Notes: generated from the letters alone by a model not told the origin. Shown: positions 34,756 through 43,990, counted from the first letter of the stretch. The stretch: DNA of 64,000 nucleotides from Chitinophagaceae bacterium (GCA_016704325.1 JADJAG010000006.1:124001-188000); one strand, 5' to 3'. Made by a program: numbers and translations.

Positions 34756-36105
34756 TTATAATTTATAAGCAGCAGCAGCGCGTTCCACTTCTGATTGTTT
34801 AATCAGGACGTCTGCATTGGAAAGAGACAATGACAATTGCGCACCGGCAAATTGGCTGAGTGCATCTGAAAGTTCAATCAGTAAGGCAAGATTTTGTTCA
34901 TAACGAAGCTGTGTGATTCGGTAATATTCCTTTGCATATTCTAAGGCTTTCAGTGATGCCTGTTGTTTTGCTATGGCAGATTGCAGTTCAAGACGTGCCC
35001 TGGTTAGCTGCAGGGAAAGTTGCTTTTCCGTTTCCTCTAGTTGTACATTCAGGCTGTTGACCACCAATGCTGATTGCTTTACCCTGTTGGTATTTGTGAA
35101 ACCACTAAAAATATTCCAGCGCAGTTGTATACCGCCGAAGTAGTATTGCTGCACATTGTCGAAGGTGTAGCCATATCCCTGGTAACCGATATCAAAAAAG
35201 GTGCTCACCGTTGGAATGGCATGTGATTTTTGCATTTTGAGGAAGAGGTTGTTTTGTTCGAGGCCGCTTTGCAGTTGTTGCAATTCTTCCCTGTTTTGAA
35301 CAGAGGTATCAGTACTCACTTCGGAGATCGTTACTTCATTCAGCATCAGGCTGTCTTCTTCAATAATCGTGTTAAAGGGTTTATTCAGAAGGAAATTGAA
35401 ATAGGCAGCAGCCAGTTCTTTGTTGTTGTTAGCCTCGAAGTACAATGCATTAACTTTTTCCAGGTCTGCATTTATCTTCAGTACATTACCGGGAAGTGAC
35501 ATGCTGTTTTTTACCAGCGCTTCCGTTGTTGTTTTATTATCAGACAACAGCTTTGCAGTATTGGTATAAATCTTTGCAGCCTGGATGGTTTGCAGGTAAC
35601 TGTAATAGGCATTCTTGATCTCTTTCACCAGTTCACGTTTGTACACGTTTACAGCGGCCTGCTGAAAGTTGATGTTTTCCTTTTTTATCTTTTGATTGTA
35701 ATAGACTTCAGCATTGATGAGCGGCATGGCAGCTTGCAGGCGGGTGGTATGATAATCGTTGGGCAGAAACTGCTCACTGGTATTTTCTACCTGCGGGAAT
35801 GCATTTGAGTTCGTGAGTTGATTTAAAGTAGAATAGACAGGATTCAATAAATCTCCGATCGGTACTTCGATAGACCTTCCGCCGTCAGAATAGGTATAAT
35901 CAGCCAGCAGGTTGAGAGAGGGAAGAAAAAGGCCCCGTGCTTCCTTTAAGGCATAGATGGATTGCTGCAGCGAGAATTCCTGTTGCTGCAATGCAAGATT
36001 ATTCTTTATACCTTCCTGTACATAGTTGTCGAGGATAGCTGACTGCGCCGACAGAAGGAAGGGCGACAACAACATAGGCAGCAGCCAGCGGAGGGTAAGG
36101 TTCAT
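34756..36105 (-). CDS. TolC-family outer-membrane efflux protein
   Basis: 449 aa with signal peptide (LLSPFLLSAQS). Two OEP repeats with long alpha-helical hairpins (AAVNVYKRELVKEIKNAYYSYLQTIQAAKIYTNTAKLL and the C-terminal LSLQLTRARLELQSAIAKQQASLKALEYAKEYYRITQLRYEQNLALLIELSDAL) and short membrane strands. First structural gene of the efflux operon, 208 bp downstream of the TetR gene. Confidence 0.95.
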   Translation of the reverse strand: MNLTLRWLLPMLLSPFLLSAQSAILDNYVQEGIKNNLALQQQEFSLQQSIYALKEARGLFLPSLNLLADYTYSDGGRSIEVPIGDLLNPVYSTLNQLTNSNAFPQVENTSEQFLPNDYHTTRLQAAMPLINAEVYYNQKIKKENINFQQAAVNVYKRELVKEIKNAYYSYLQTIQAAKIYTNTAKLLSDNKTTTEALVKNSMSLPGNVLKINADLEKVNALYFEANNNKELAAAYFNFLLNKPFNTIIEEDSLMLNEVTISEVSTDTSVQNREELQQLQSGLEQNNLFLKMQKSHAIPTVSTFFDIGYQGYGYTFDNVQQYYFGGIQLRWNIFSGFTNTNRVKQSALVVNSLNVQLEETEKQLSLQLTRARLELQSAIAKQQASLKALEYAKEYYRITQLRYEQNLALLIELSDALSQFAGAQLSLSLSNADVLIKQSEVERAAAAYKL

Positions 36106-36181
36106 GGTAATTTATTTATTGAATGATTGTTGTTTAATTTTTGGTGCGTTCTACAAGCAATCTCAAAGTGCCAATAGTCCT

Positions 36182-36198
36182 CCTGAACTTGTTTCAGG
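36182..36198. repeat. REP-like palindrome CCTGAACTTGTTTCAGG
   Basis: A 17-base imperfect dyad in the tetR-tolC spacer, of a type seen in many Bacteroidota intergenic regions. It could form a hairpin in the leader of the efflux mRNA. Confidence 0.6.
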
Positions 36199-36313
36199 AT
36201 CTCATCAATTTAACTGCCTGGTCAGACCTTAGAAAAACTGCATGGCTTGATTTACTGATTGAGAATTTTTGGAAACCTTCAAGTGGTACACCTTAAGTTT
36301 CAAAATGAAAAAA

Positions 36314-36922
36314 TCAGGCTTTCATCATGTTCATCATCTCTGTCAGTTCTTCTTCCATGAGTATGTTGATTTTTACTTTATGCATGTTTTTAAAACGGTC
36401 GCGGATGTGCAATGCTGCCAGTCCATGTGCGAACGACCAGATGGCAATAGAAGCCATATCAGCGTTTTTTGATTTCAGTTTTTTCTTTTTGATGCATTCA
36501 GCTACCACTTCATGAAGAAACAGGAAACTCTGCATGCCGCAATCCCAGTTGTCTTTTTCTTCAATATGAATCATGGGTGCCCGCATGATGAACATCAGGT
36601 CGTAGTACTCCGGATTTTTTTCGGCGAACTTCAGGTACTCTTTGCCAATGCGGATCAGTTTTTCAAATGGATCTTTGATGGTGGATAGTTTCCTGAATTG
36701 CTTAAGCAGCAATTCAAAGCCTTTCTCCTGGATGGCGTAGAACAGTTCGTTCTTGTCTTTGAAGTAGAGGTAGATGGTAGCAGGACTGTATTCAATCTTA
36801 TCGGCAATATTCCGCAAAGAGGTTTTGTCGAATCCGTCTTCCAGGAACATTTTAGTAGCTGCTTCCAGGATCAAAGCTTTCTTTTCCTGTTTCTCGCGTT
36901 CTTTGCGTTCGGTGATGCCCAT
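36314..36922 (-). CDS. TetR/AcrR-family transcriptional regulator of the efflux operon
   Basis: 202 aa from ATG at 36922 (MGITERKEREKQEKKALIL); an upstream in-frame Met at 36955 would sit in the promoter. The DNA-binding HTH is at about residues 16-62 (ILEAATKMFLEDGFDKTSLRNIADKIEYSPATIYLYFKDKNELFYAI). The C-terminal helical domain, which binds ligand, has an FMIRAPMIHIEEKDNWDCG stretch. Lies upstream of and co-oriented with TolC-MFP-RND. A near-perfect palindrome sits between its -33 and -7 boxes, so autorepression is likely. Confidence 0.94.
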   Translation of the reverse strand: MGITERKEREKQEKKALILEAATKMFLEDGFDKTSLRNIADKIEYSPATIYLYFKDKNELFYAIQEKGFELLLKQFRKLSTIKDPFEKLIRIGKEYLKFAEKNPEYYDLMFIMRAPMIHIEEKDNWDCGMQSFLFLHEVVAECIKKKKLKSKNADMASIAIWSFAHGLAALHIRDRFKNMHKVKINILMEEELTEMMNMMKA

Positions 36923-36952
36923 TGCTGAATGGTGGTTGTATTTATAACGGTG

Positions 36953-36985
36953 CAAACATACTGAACAGTGTTTAGTATTTCCAAA
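36953..36985 (-). promoter_or_regulatory. tetR promoter: TTTG-N21-TATGTTTG
   Basis: On the minus strand, TTTG (36982-36985) and TATGTTTG (36953-36960) are 21 bases apart, an exact fit to the Bacteroidota -33/-7 consensus. The start codon is 31 bases downstream of the -7 box. Confidence 0.82.
36958..36978. promoter_or_regulatory. Predicted TetR operator palindrome
   Basis: 21-base dyad with arms ATACT.AACA and TGTT.AGTAT around a central base; only one pair of positions is unmatched. It fills the spacer between the -33 and -7 boxes, where a bound repressor would exclude polymerase. A 13-base core of it (TGAACAGTGTTTA) recurs at 43936-43948 in front of the SDR gene. Confidence 0.75.
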
Positions 36986-37161
36986 TATTTGCTAATATAT
37001 TTTTTTAGACCGTTGGCGAAATTGGCTAATTGATAATTTTTCTTTGAGCGCTGTGTTGGATGGAAGAATCAGGTTGAGCCGGAAGGCAGACTGTCATTTA
37101 CAGGGAAGGAATAGGTGCCGACATACGGTATGACGGAAAGTTACGGAACTGAATAAACTTA

Positions 37162-38091
37162 TCAGCTGCCTTTTAGTAAAGCAAGTGCCTCATCGTGAGC
37201 AGGAGTGGGGATGCCCATACTTTTTCCAAGTTTGCAGACCTGGCCGGTAAGTGAGTCAATTTCAGTTTTCTTTCCGCGATAGTGATCGAAATGCATAGAA
37301 CTGTAAGTCTCAAATGGAAGGCTTTCAATTTTATTCAGCGTATCTGCAACAATAGTAACAGGCAACCCGATGCCTTGTGCATTTGCAATGCTTGCAATTT
37401 CCTGAATTAACCGGAAGAGATTGTTTTTCTGCTGTTCCTCATTTAATACTGCCCCGATAGGCGCATTCAGGAGGGTGGTCATGGTGGCGATGGGGGAAAG
37501 AAAGATGAATTTGGTCCACAGTACAGGCGTGATCTGTTTTATTCCTTTTGCATTGATGCCTGCTTTCGTAAAAATGGACTCCACCTTCTGAATGATTTCT
37601 CCGGATACGTTTTCATCACCGAAAAGCAACTGATTCCATTGCCCGGTTTCGTGAACAATGCCGGGCTGTATCAGTCTTGAAACAATATATGCACAACCTT
37701 GCCAGCAGTTGACCCATGGGAGTAAAGCATGAATCCGTGTTCGGTTATTGACTCCATTCAGTAAGGGTAAGATAATGGTGTCCGGACTGATACAGGATTG
37801 AATTTGTTGCAGGCTTTCTTCGAGGTTATATGCTTTGACTGAACATATCAGTAAATCAATTGTTCCAATCTCAACAGGATCATGGCTAATGAGCTTTGGA
37901 TGTATGTATTCTTCTCCGGAAGCTGTACGCAGCAACAATCCTTTTTCCCTGATGGCTTTTTCATTTTCATTTCTTGCAATGAATATAATTTCCATCTCGG
38001 TTGAATGGGCATAGCAGGAAGCCAGTTTTCCGCCATAGTAGCCACCAACACCACCAATCCCCAGGAAGGCTATTCTTTTTATTTCATGCAT
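37162..38091 (-). CDS. Ketopantoate reductase family (2-dehydropantoate 2-reductase-like)
   Basis: 309 aa. N-terminal NADPH-binding Rossmann motif GIGGVGGYYGGKLA, then DLLICSVKAYNLEESLQQI and the C-terminal helical domain with WTKFIFLSPIATMTTLLNAPIGAV, where the catalytic Lys of the ApbA/PanE family sits in the K-F motif. Reduces 2-dehydropantoate to pantoate in pantothenate synthesis, or a related 2-oxo acid. PanE-family members are often of uncertain substrate, and no other pan gene is nearby. It is followed (24 bp) by the M20 gene on the same strand. Confidence 0.88.
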   Translation of the reverse strand: MHEIKRIAFLGIGGVGGYYGGKLASCYAHSTEMEIIFIARNENEKAIREKGLLLRTASGEEYIHPKLISHDPVEIGTIDLLICSVKAYNLEESLQQIQSCISPDTIILPLLNGVNNRTRIHALLPWVNCWQGCAYIVSRLIQPGIVHETGQWNQLLFGDENVSGEIIQKVESIFTKAGINAKGIKQITPVLWTKFIFLSPIATMTTLLNAPIGAVLNEEQQKNNLFRLIQEIASIANAQGIGLPVTIVADTLNKIESLPFETYSSMHFDHYRGKKTEIDSLTGQVCKLGKSMGIPTPAHDEALALLKGS

Positions 38092-38115
38092 GTTGCAAAG
38101 AAAATTCTATTGCTG

Positions 38116-39417
38116 CTACTTCGTAAGTTTAGCGTAGTCAAATACCAGGTGACAAAATGCTTTTACTCCTACATCAAGTTTGCTGTCGTCAATATAAAAA
38201 TCCGGTGTGTGGTGTGGTGCAGCGGTATCCGGATCTTGTCCTGCCGGCATGCCACCAAGGAAGAAGAACAAAGATGGAATTTTTGCACCATAGTAGGAAA
38301 AGTCCTCTGCTCCCGTCATCCAGTTCATGATATGTACGTTTTCTTTACCGGCTGCTTTATCAAAACTTGGAGCCATCATTCCGGTAAGTGCAGGATCATT
38401 ATATGTGACAAGTGTTTTAGTAACAATGGTAACTTCTGCAGTAGCCCCTGAAGCTTCGGCAATTTTTGTGGCCATGCGGCGCATCTTTTCATGTACTTCC
38501 GGTTGCATAGCACTGTCGAGCGTTCTGATGGTTCCTTCCATGATTGCTTCTTCGGAAATGATGTTATTACGTACGCCACCATTTATTTTTCCCACAGTAA
38601 TAACTACGGGTGCTGTCGTAAGATTTTCCTGCCGGCTCACTATGGTTTGCAATCCTTCAATAATTTGTGCCGACACTACAATAGGATCAACACCGGCCCA
38701 GGGCTGTGAACCATGAGATCCTTTGCCTTTTACTTTAATGGAAAACCAGTCGGCGGCTGCCATCTCTGCGCCGCTTTTATACAAAATTTTACCGATTTCA
38801 GTCTGTGAACTGATATGCAATCCAAAAATGGCTTCCACTTTCGGATTTTCCAATACCCCTTCTTTCACCATCAGTTGTGCGCCACCTTCTTCATTACCGG
38901 GAGCACCTTCTTCAGCAGGCTGAAAGATGAACTTTACCGTTCCGGGAATATCTTTTTTCATAGATGACAATACCGTAGCAGCTCCAAGCAGGATGGCCAT
39001 ATGCGAATCGTGGCCACAGGCATGCATCACCGGAACTTCCTCACCCAGGTATTCACCCTTAACGGTGGAGGCATAGGCGAGTTTGGAACGTTCCAGCACA
39101 GGCAACGCATCCATGTCAGCTCGCAGGGCAACAACGGGTCCGGGCTTACCTCCTTTCAGCAAAGCAACCACGCCGGTCTTTGCCACGCCGGTTTGCACTT
39201 CCAGGCCAAGGGAAGTGAGATATTCAGCAATGTATTTTGAAGTCTGGACCTCACGGTTAGAAAGTTCAGGGTACTGATGCAGGTAACGGCGCCATTCAAT
39301 TACTTTGGGCAAGATGGCTGCAGCTTCCCGGTTAATTACAATATCGGTAGACTGTGCAAACAAGGTAGTAGTGGTAAAAAGAAGCAACAGCAACTGTGAG
39401 CCTTTTAGTTTATTCAT
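38116..39417 (-). CDS. M20-family metal-dependent amidohydrolase/peptidase
   Basis: 433 aa from ATG 39417 (signal peptide MNKLKGSQLLLLLFTTTTLFAQ). Motifs of the amidohydrolase (IAA-amino-acid hydrolase/AmaA) subgroup: MHACGHDSHMAILLGAA, FQPAEEGAPGNEEGGAQ, then LHISSQTEIG and MTGAEDFSYYGAKIPSLFFFLG, giving the usual two-metal ligands. Exported. Hydrolyses N-acyl or indole-acyl amino acids or similar amides. Upstream ATG codons that extend it into the glycosyltransferase gene are not credible starts. Confidence 0.93.
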   Translation of the reverse strand: MNKLKGSQLLLLLFTTTTLFAQSTDIVINREAAAILPKVIEWRRYLHQYPELSNREVQTSKYIAEYLTSLGLEVQTGVAKTGVVALLKGGKPGPVVALRADMDALPVLERSKLAYASTVKGEYLGEEVPVMHACGHDSHMAILLGAATVLSSMKKDIPGTVKFIFQPAEEGAPGNEEGGAQLMVKEGVLENPKVEAIFGLHISSQTEIGKILYKSGAEMAAADWFSIKVKGKGSHGSQPWAGVDPIVVSAQIIEGLQTIVSRQENLTTAPVVITVGKINGGVRNNIISEEAIMEGTIRTLDSAMQPEVHEKMRRMATKIAEASGATAEVTIVTKTLVTYNDPALTGMMAPSFDKAAGKENVHIMNWMTGAEDFSYYGAKIPSLFFFLGGMPAGQDPDTAAPHHTPDFYIDDSKLDVGVKAFCHLVFDYAKLTK

Positions 39418-39452
39418 GAGCGTAAATTTAGTATGGTACATTTTTTCTGTAG

Positions 39453-40274
39453 TTAACGACTGATATCTTGCAGCAAGGCATCCATCTCTTTTCCCCATTT
39501 TTCTTCCGGTGTAATAATATTCATTTTGTCCACAAAAGGGTAATGCTTCATGCCTTTAAAGGTCAGTCTGCCGTAATGATGAAAATAAACACCCAGTAAT
39601 ATGTGTATTGGTTTGATATCGCCGAATGCCAGGTTTCTTTTCTTTGTTCTTAAATAGAAATCAAAATCCGCAGCCTGAAGGCGTTCATCCCAGGTGCCGG
39701 TTTTCTCCAGGGCATTGCGGGTACTCGCAATGCAGGAACCTGAAAAGCCCTCCAGCACTTTATGGCCGAATTGTTGGCTTCTGTGTGCTGTCCATGCTTC
39801 CCAATTGCTATACATAAGACGGTGCATAAGCCTGAGGTTTTGATAACCGTTACCGAACAGGAATTCAAGCGGGGTTTTGATCCATTTCCATCTGTTTCTC
39901 AAGCGGAAAGTGGCCTTGTCGTTTTCAATTCGGTCGTTGGTGGCGAAGCTCACTACATCGAGTTGATGTTCGGTCATTAATGCTATTAGCTTTTCATCCC
40001 ATCTCGGGGAAACCAGCAGATCGTTATTGAAGAAGGCAATGAGGTTGTGTGATGCGGCTGCAATCCCCTGGTTCTGGCAATGAGGATAAGAATAGTTGCC
40101 ATCATTGGTAATTAATTTAACACCCTTATTGCGAAAGAAAGCGGGGCTTTCATCGGTGGATGCATTGTCGATGATGATCAGTTCATAAGGATGTACCGTA
40201 TATTTTTCCAGGTATTCAAAATACAACCTGTTCATCGCATATTGATTGTGGATAGAGGTGATAATGCTGATCAT
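39453..40274 (-). CDS. Glycosyltransferase family 2
   Basis: 273 aa. GT-A fold: N-terminal SIITSIHNQYAMNRLYFEYL, then ELIIIDNASTDES (nucleotide site), NQGIAAASHNLIAFFNNDLLVSPRW with the DxD-like NND metal motif, and the C-terminal TGTWDERLQAADFDFYLRTKKR acceptor-side motif. Cytoplasmic-face enzyme. The sugar donor and acceptor are unknown. It sits between the M20 and dihydroorotase genes on the same strand with 35-39 bp gaps, so it may be co-transcribed, although no functional link is evident. Confidence 0.9.
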   Translation of the reverse strand: MISIITSIHNQYAMNRLYFEYLEKYTVHPYELIIIDNASTDESPAFFRNKGVKLITNDGNYSYPHCQNQGIAAASHNLIAFFNNDLLVSPRWDEKLIALMTEHQLDVVSFATNDRIENDKATFRLRNRWKWIKTPLEFLFGNGYQNLRLMHRLMYSNWEAWTAHRSQQFGHKVLEGFSGSCIASTRNALEKTGTWDERLQAADFDFYLRTKKRNLAFGDIKPIHILLGVYFHHYGRLTFKGMKHYPFVDKMNIITPEEKWGKEMDALLQDISR

Positions 40275-40313
40275 TAATTCCGGATTGGTGATGATTTGCT
40301 GGTGTTTTTAGTA

Positions 40314-41672
40314 TCAGCGATCAAATTCTAAACGCATGCCATTCACACTTTCATCAAAAACTCCATTGGCATATACGAGGCGTCCATTTACAAAGGTATG
40401 TGTAATGCGTCCTTGAAAAGTAGTGCCTTCCAACGGTGACCAGTTACATTTGTACAGGATATTTTCTTTTGAAACTTTATAAGCGTGTTGAGGATCGAGT
40501 ATGAAAAGATCGGCGGCATAGCCTTCCCTGATGAAGCCGCGGTTTTTAATTTTAAAGAGAAGAGCGGGCGCATGACACATTTTTTCTGCAATTTTTTCCA
40601 GCGATAGTTTGCCCTGCCTGTAAAATTCAAGCATCATATTAAATGAATGTTGTAACAACGGCAACCCGGATGGAGATTTGAAGTAATCGGGTTTACCATC
40701 CGGAGTTAAAGCATATTTTTCCTGCCAGAGGTGAGGCGCATGATCGGTGGCAATTACATCTAGTTTGTTGTCGAGGAGGGCCTGCAGCAATTGTACCTTA
40801 TGTCTTTCTTCCTTAATGGCAGGATTGCATTTTATCTGAGCTCCCAGTTTTTCATAATCCCTGCTATCGTACCAGAGGTGATGCACACAGACTTCAGCGG
40901 TAATTTTTTTATCCGTCAGTGGTTGTGAACTGTTGAATAACGCTAACTCTTCCGCAGTGGAAATGTGTAAGACATGCAATGTTGCTTGGTGCTTTTTTGC
41001 CAATGAAACGGCCAGGCTGGTAGAGGCGAAGCATTGTGCTTCATTTCGGATTATAGGATGCAGTTCGATGGGAATGGCATCGCCATATTTTTCACGCATT
41101 ACTTTTTCATTGGCCTTGATCATTGGATCCGTTTCACAATGTGTGGCAATGAGGGTGGGCGCATGCCTGAAAATATTTTCAAGAGCCACTGTATCATCCA
41201 CTACTAATTTCCCGGTAGACGAGCCCATAAATATTTTTATTCCGCAGATTTTTGAAGGGTCTGTCTTTTTTATTTCATCGAGATTGGTATTGGAGGTGCC
41301 TAGATAAAAGGAGTAATTGGCCAATGAGGTAACCTGTGCAATCTTGTATTTCTGTTCCAGCAACTCATGCGTATCAGCGGGTGGAATGGTGTTGGGCATT
41401 TCCATAAAGGAAGTCACGCCACCGGCAATACCTGCTTTTGATTCGGAATAAATGGTAGCCTTATGAGTTAATCCGGGCTCCCTGAAATGAACCTGGTCGT
41501 CGATGATGCCGGGGAAAAGTAATCGTCCTTCCGCATTGATCTCCGTCTCGTTACCGGTAGCAGTGATTTGTCCTGCTATTTTTTCAATCAGTCCGTTTTT
41601 AAGAAGCAAATCTCCCGGGAAAATCTTTCCTTCATTTACAATGCGGGCATTCCTGATAAGGATTTTTTTCAT
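40314..41672 (-). CDS. pyrC: Dihydroorotase (type I)
   Basis: 452 aa. Metal-dependent amidohydrolase with KIFMGSSTGKLVVDD, ATHCETD, LHVLHIST and ATDHAPH motifs; converts carbamoyl-aspartate to dihydroorotate. Odd point: the N-terminal HxH pair reads D59-Q60-V61-H62 (DDQVHFREPGL), with Gln in place of the first metal His. I recall the same DDQVH pattern in Bacteroidota homologues, so it may be lineage-typical, with an altered metal site. The C-terminus is complete. No other pyr gene is in the window. Confidence 0.9.
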   Translation of the reverse strand: MKKILIRNARIVNEGKIFPGDLLLKNGLIEKIAGQITATGNETEINAEGRLLFPGIIDDQVHFREPGLTHKATIYSESKAGIAGGVTSFMEMPNTIPPADTHELLEQKYKIAQVTSLANYSFYLGTSNTNLDEIKKTDPSKICGIKIFMGSSTGKLVVDDTVALENIFRHAPTLIATHCETDPMIKANEKVMREKYGDAIPIELHPIIRNEAQCFASTSLAVSLAKKHQATLHVLHISTAEELALFNSSQPLTDKKITAEVCVHHLWYDSRDYEKLGAQIKCNPAIKEERHKVQLLQALLDNKLDVIATDHAPHLWQEKYALTPDGKPDYFKSPSGLPLLQHSFNMMLEFYRQGKLSLEKIAEKMCHAPALLFKIKNRGFIREGYAADLFILDPQHAYKVSKENILYKCNWSPLEGTTFQGRITHTFVNGRLVYANGVFDESVNGMRLEFDR

Positions 41673-41726
41673 GCTGTTGCGAAGATACTATTACGAAGCT
41701 AACAGGCAAAGCATTATTATAGGGAT

Positions 41727-42112
41727 GGACGTACGACAGGTCGTTCATCTTGTCAAGCAATGGTTGGTGGGTTAAATGGTTAAATGGTTAAATGGTTGAA
41801 TGGTTGAATGGTTGAATGGTTGAATGGTTGAATGGCTAAACTGCTAAATTGCTAAATTGTTGTGGCGAAGCCGATCACTTGCTATTCTGTAATCACTATT
41901 CTACTTTACTCACCTACTCATCTACTCAAATACTCAAATACTCAATACTCAATACTCAATACTCATATCATTGACTAAAATAGGTTGACTTTTTAACTGA
42001 TTTTTCAATTTTCTACTAACATTTGATTGTTACTATTGCTTTTTGTCTTAAGTCTTAAATCTTATGTCTGCAGTCTTAATCCTTATGTCAATATTCAATT
42101 TGTCGTACACCC
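41727..42112 (-). mobile_element. GGGTGTACGACAA MITE-like element, copy E (long, reverse orientation)
   Basis: 386 bp. Left GGACGTACGACAGGTCGTTCATC, right CAATTTGTCGTACACCC. The inside has TTAAATGGTTGAATGG words, the family core GCCGATCACTTGCTATTCTG, a CTCAAATACTCAATACTC array and a TTAAGTCTTAAATCTTATG array. No matching flanks are left. It looks like a copy enlarged by word amplification. Confidence 0.8.
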
Positions 42113-42150
42113 TGGCGCCCTTTAAAGTTTCAGTTTCTTGCATTGGAGAT

Positions 42151-42158
42151 TAACTTTG
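42151..42158 (+). promoter_or_regulatory. -7 box TAACTTTG before the 42176 lipoprotein gene
   Basis: Exact TAnnTTTG match, 17 bases before the ATG. A T-rich -33 (GTTT at 42127-42130) is 20 bases upstream. Confidence 0.55.
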
Positions 42159-42175
42159 CAGAAAAATTAATAATC

Positions 42176-42832
42176 ATGTACAGAATAATCGGAGGAGTAC
42201 TGATTGCGGCAGGAATTTTATCGTGCTCGAATCAGCATAATAAAATCACTACCTATTATGATTTGGAAAATAAAGAGATACGGGAAATCTTCACGGTTCG
42301 TGCAGATAGCCCTTCAATACGGGAAGGTGAATACCTGCTGTATGGAAAGGAAGGCAACCTGGTAGAACGCCGCAATTATACGCACAACCTGATTACGGAT
42401 ACATTGATGAAGTATTATGCTTCCGGAAAAGTGAGTGAGAAGACGATGTTTTCAAATGGAATACAGGATGGACAACGACGTGTATTCTTTGAAAGTGGTC
42501 CCGTGATGATCATTGAACATTATTCCAAAGGTACTTTTGAAGGCTCCTATCAATCATTTTATGAGAACGGAAACAAAAAGGAGGAAGGACAATATGTGAA
42601 TGATAGAATGTCAGGAAAATGGTTGTATTACTATGATACCGGTGAGTTAAAGGAGGAAGTTTATTTTGAGAATAATGTGGAGAACGGACCTTTCGTTTCC
42701 TACTATAAATCCGGTAAGTTGAAAGAAACAGGCACCTATACTGATGGACTAAAAACCGGCGAATGGAAATCGTTTGATGAAGAAGGAACGCTCATCACTG
42801 GAGTAAAGGAGGAAGCAAGTGACGTGAAGTGA
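42176..42832 (+). CDS. MORN/YwqK-type repeat lipoprotein
   Basis: 218 aa from ATG 42176. Lipobox ILSCSNQ (Cys near residue 18). The rest is a run of about six 23-residue repeats of the YwqK/MORN-variant kind (YYASGKVSEKTMFSNGIQDGQ, YYDTGELKEEVYFENNVENGP, SFDEEGTLITGV). In Bacillus YwqK is the antitoxin for a YeeF-type toxin, but in Bacteroidota the repeat is a generic structural domain, so I do not call it an antitoxin. A second such protein lies at 47748. Confidence 0.78.
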   Translation: MYRIIGGVLIAAGILSCSNQHNKITTYYDLENKEIREIFTVRADSPSIREGEYLLYGKEGNLVERRNYTHNLITDTLMKYYASGKVSEKTMFSNGIQDGQRRVFFESGPVMIIEHYSKGTFEGSYQSFYENGNKKEEGQYVNDRMSGKWLYYYDTGELKEEVYFENNVENGPFVSYYKSGKLKETGTYTDGLKTGEWKSFDEEGTLITGVKEEASDVK

Positions 42833-43026
42833 ATTGTTAATGACTGTGACATAATAGCTTAACTGCTTAGTAATTTCAGGGTATGTAGATTTGGCTTGAA
42901 GTCATACATTTCAATGAAATAATACGTGCATATATATACAATGCACCTTGCAAAAAAGGTTGCGCTATTGTGTCGTGATAACAATAATATCAGGCAACCC
43001 TGAAGAGCAAATGGTCAGGTTCTTTA

Positions 43027-43851
43027 TTACCTGAATGGCGAATCCTTCTCCTTTGAAATTACGTTATATGCCATCCTGTCCATAAAGGCAGGAAAGAATT
43101 TATTAAGCCACACCGTCATTTTTCCCTGTAAGGTGAGGATGATCGTTCGTTTCCTGTATATGATGCCCTGTACAATATGCTGCGCCACTGCTTCTGCACT
43201 CATCAGTTTGCCTTCTTCTAACGGAGAATCTCCTTGCTGCTTGCCCTCTTTATTGAGTGCAGTGTTCCTGATATTGGAAGCGGTATAACCCGGACAAATT
43301 ACCAACACATGCATGCCGGTCTTCAGGTTTTCTACCCGCAGGGCATCAAGAAATCCCTGCATGGCAAATTTGGAGGCGGAGTAACCGGTTCGCCCGGGCA
43401 GCCCTTTGAATCCTGCTATGGAAGAAACTCCGGCCACGCTTCCTTTATTTTTTATGATTTCTGCTATCGCATACCTCGTGCAATATACCGTTCCCCAAAA
43501 ATTAATGTCCATCAGTTGCCTGATCACTTTCAAATCAGTCTCTGCAAATACGGCGCGCATGGAAATGCCGGCGTTGTTGATAAGGATGTGAATGGTGCCG
43601 AATTCACGAATGGTCTCTTCCATTAATCTCTTGCAATCGTCCTCTTTGCTGACATCTGTTTTGCAAATAGCAGCAACATGATCTTGTTCACGAATCGTCC
43701 TTGCCACCTCCATCAGTTTCTCTTCATCACGGGCGGCCAGCATTACCCTGGCACCTTCTTTTGCAAAGGCAATGGCACATGCTTTGCCAATTCCGGAAGA
43801 GGCACCGGTGATTACTACTACTTTATCTTTTAAGGTTGTATTTCCGGCCAT
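43027..43851 (-). CDS. Short-chain dehydrogenase/reductase (SDR)
   Basis: 274 aa. Classical SDR: cofactor motif TGASSGIGKA at residues 14-23, acidic-to-basic swap NNAGISMRAVF, and the active-site YSASKFA with upstream Ser (GVSSIAGF). A hydrophobic C-terminal extension (ILTLQGKMTVWLNKFFPAFMDRMAYNVISKE) suggests membrane association, as in DhrB-type SDRs acting on lipophilic substrates. Substrate unknown. A copy of the TetR operator core lies about 85-98 bp upstream. Confidence 0.9.
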   Translation of the reverse strand: MAGNTTLKDKVVVITGASSGIGKACAIAFAKEGARVMLAARDEEKLMEVARTIREQDHVAAICKTDVSKEDDCKRLMEETIREFGTIHILINNAGISMRAVFAETDLKVIRQLMDINFWGTVYCTRYAIAEIIKNKGSVAGVSSIAGFKGLPGRTGYSASKFAMQGFLDALRVENLKTGMHVLVICPGYTASNIRNTALNKEGKQQGDSPLEEGKLMSAEAVAQHIVQGIIYRKRTIILTLQGKMTVWLNKFFPAFMDRMAYNVISKEKDSPFR

Positions 43852-43935
43852 TATCTTCTTTAAGGAAGCTTCAAATTTTAAGTAAAGCTAAAAATTATTG
43901 AAGGGCAGTATATAGTTACCTTGAAATGTAAAATT

Positions 43936-43948
43936 TAAACACTGTTCA
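43936..43948. promoter_or_regulatory. Possible second TetR operator before the SDR gene
   Basis: Contains TGAACAGTGTTTA on the minus strand, identical to the 13-base core of the operator at 36958-36978. The outer arms match only partly. It lies 85-97 bases upstream of the SDR start at 43851. Confidence 0.5.
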
Positions 43949-43990
43949 ATCACCTTAATACCTGCTTAGCTTATAGTAAGACGCAAACGG

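Noticed and set aside
42900..43020. Structured RNA suggested by GGTTGC...GCAACC and ATTGT...ACAAT dyads
   Set aside because: Short stems with long loops in an AT-rich convergent gap. Could be a weak terminator, but there is not enough to call it.
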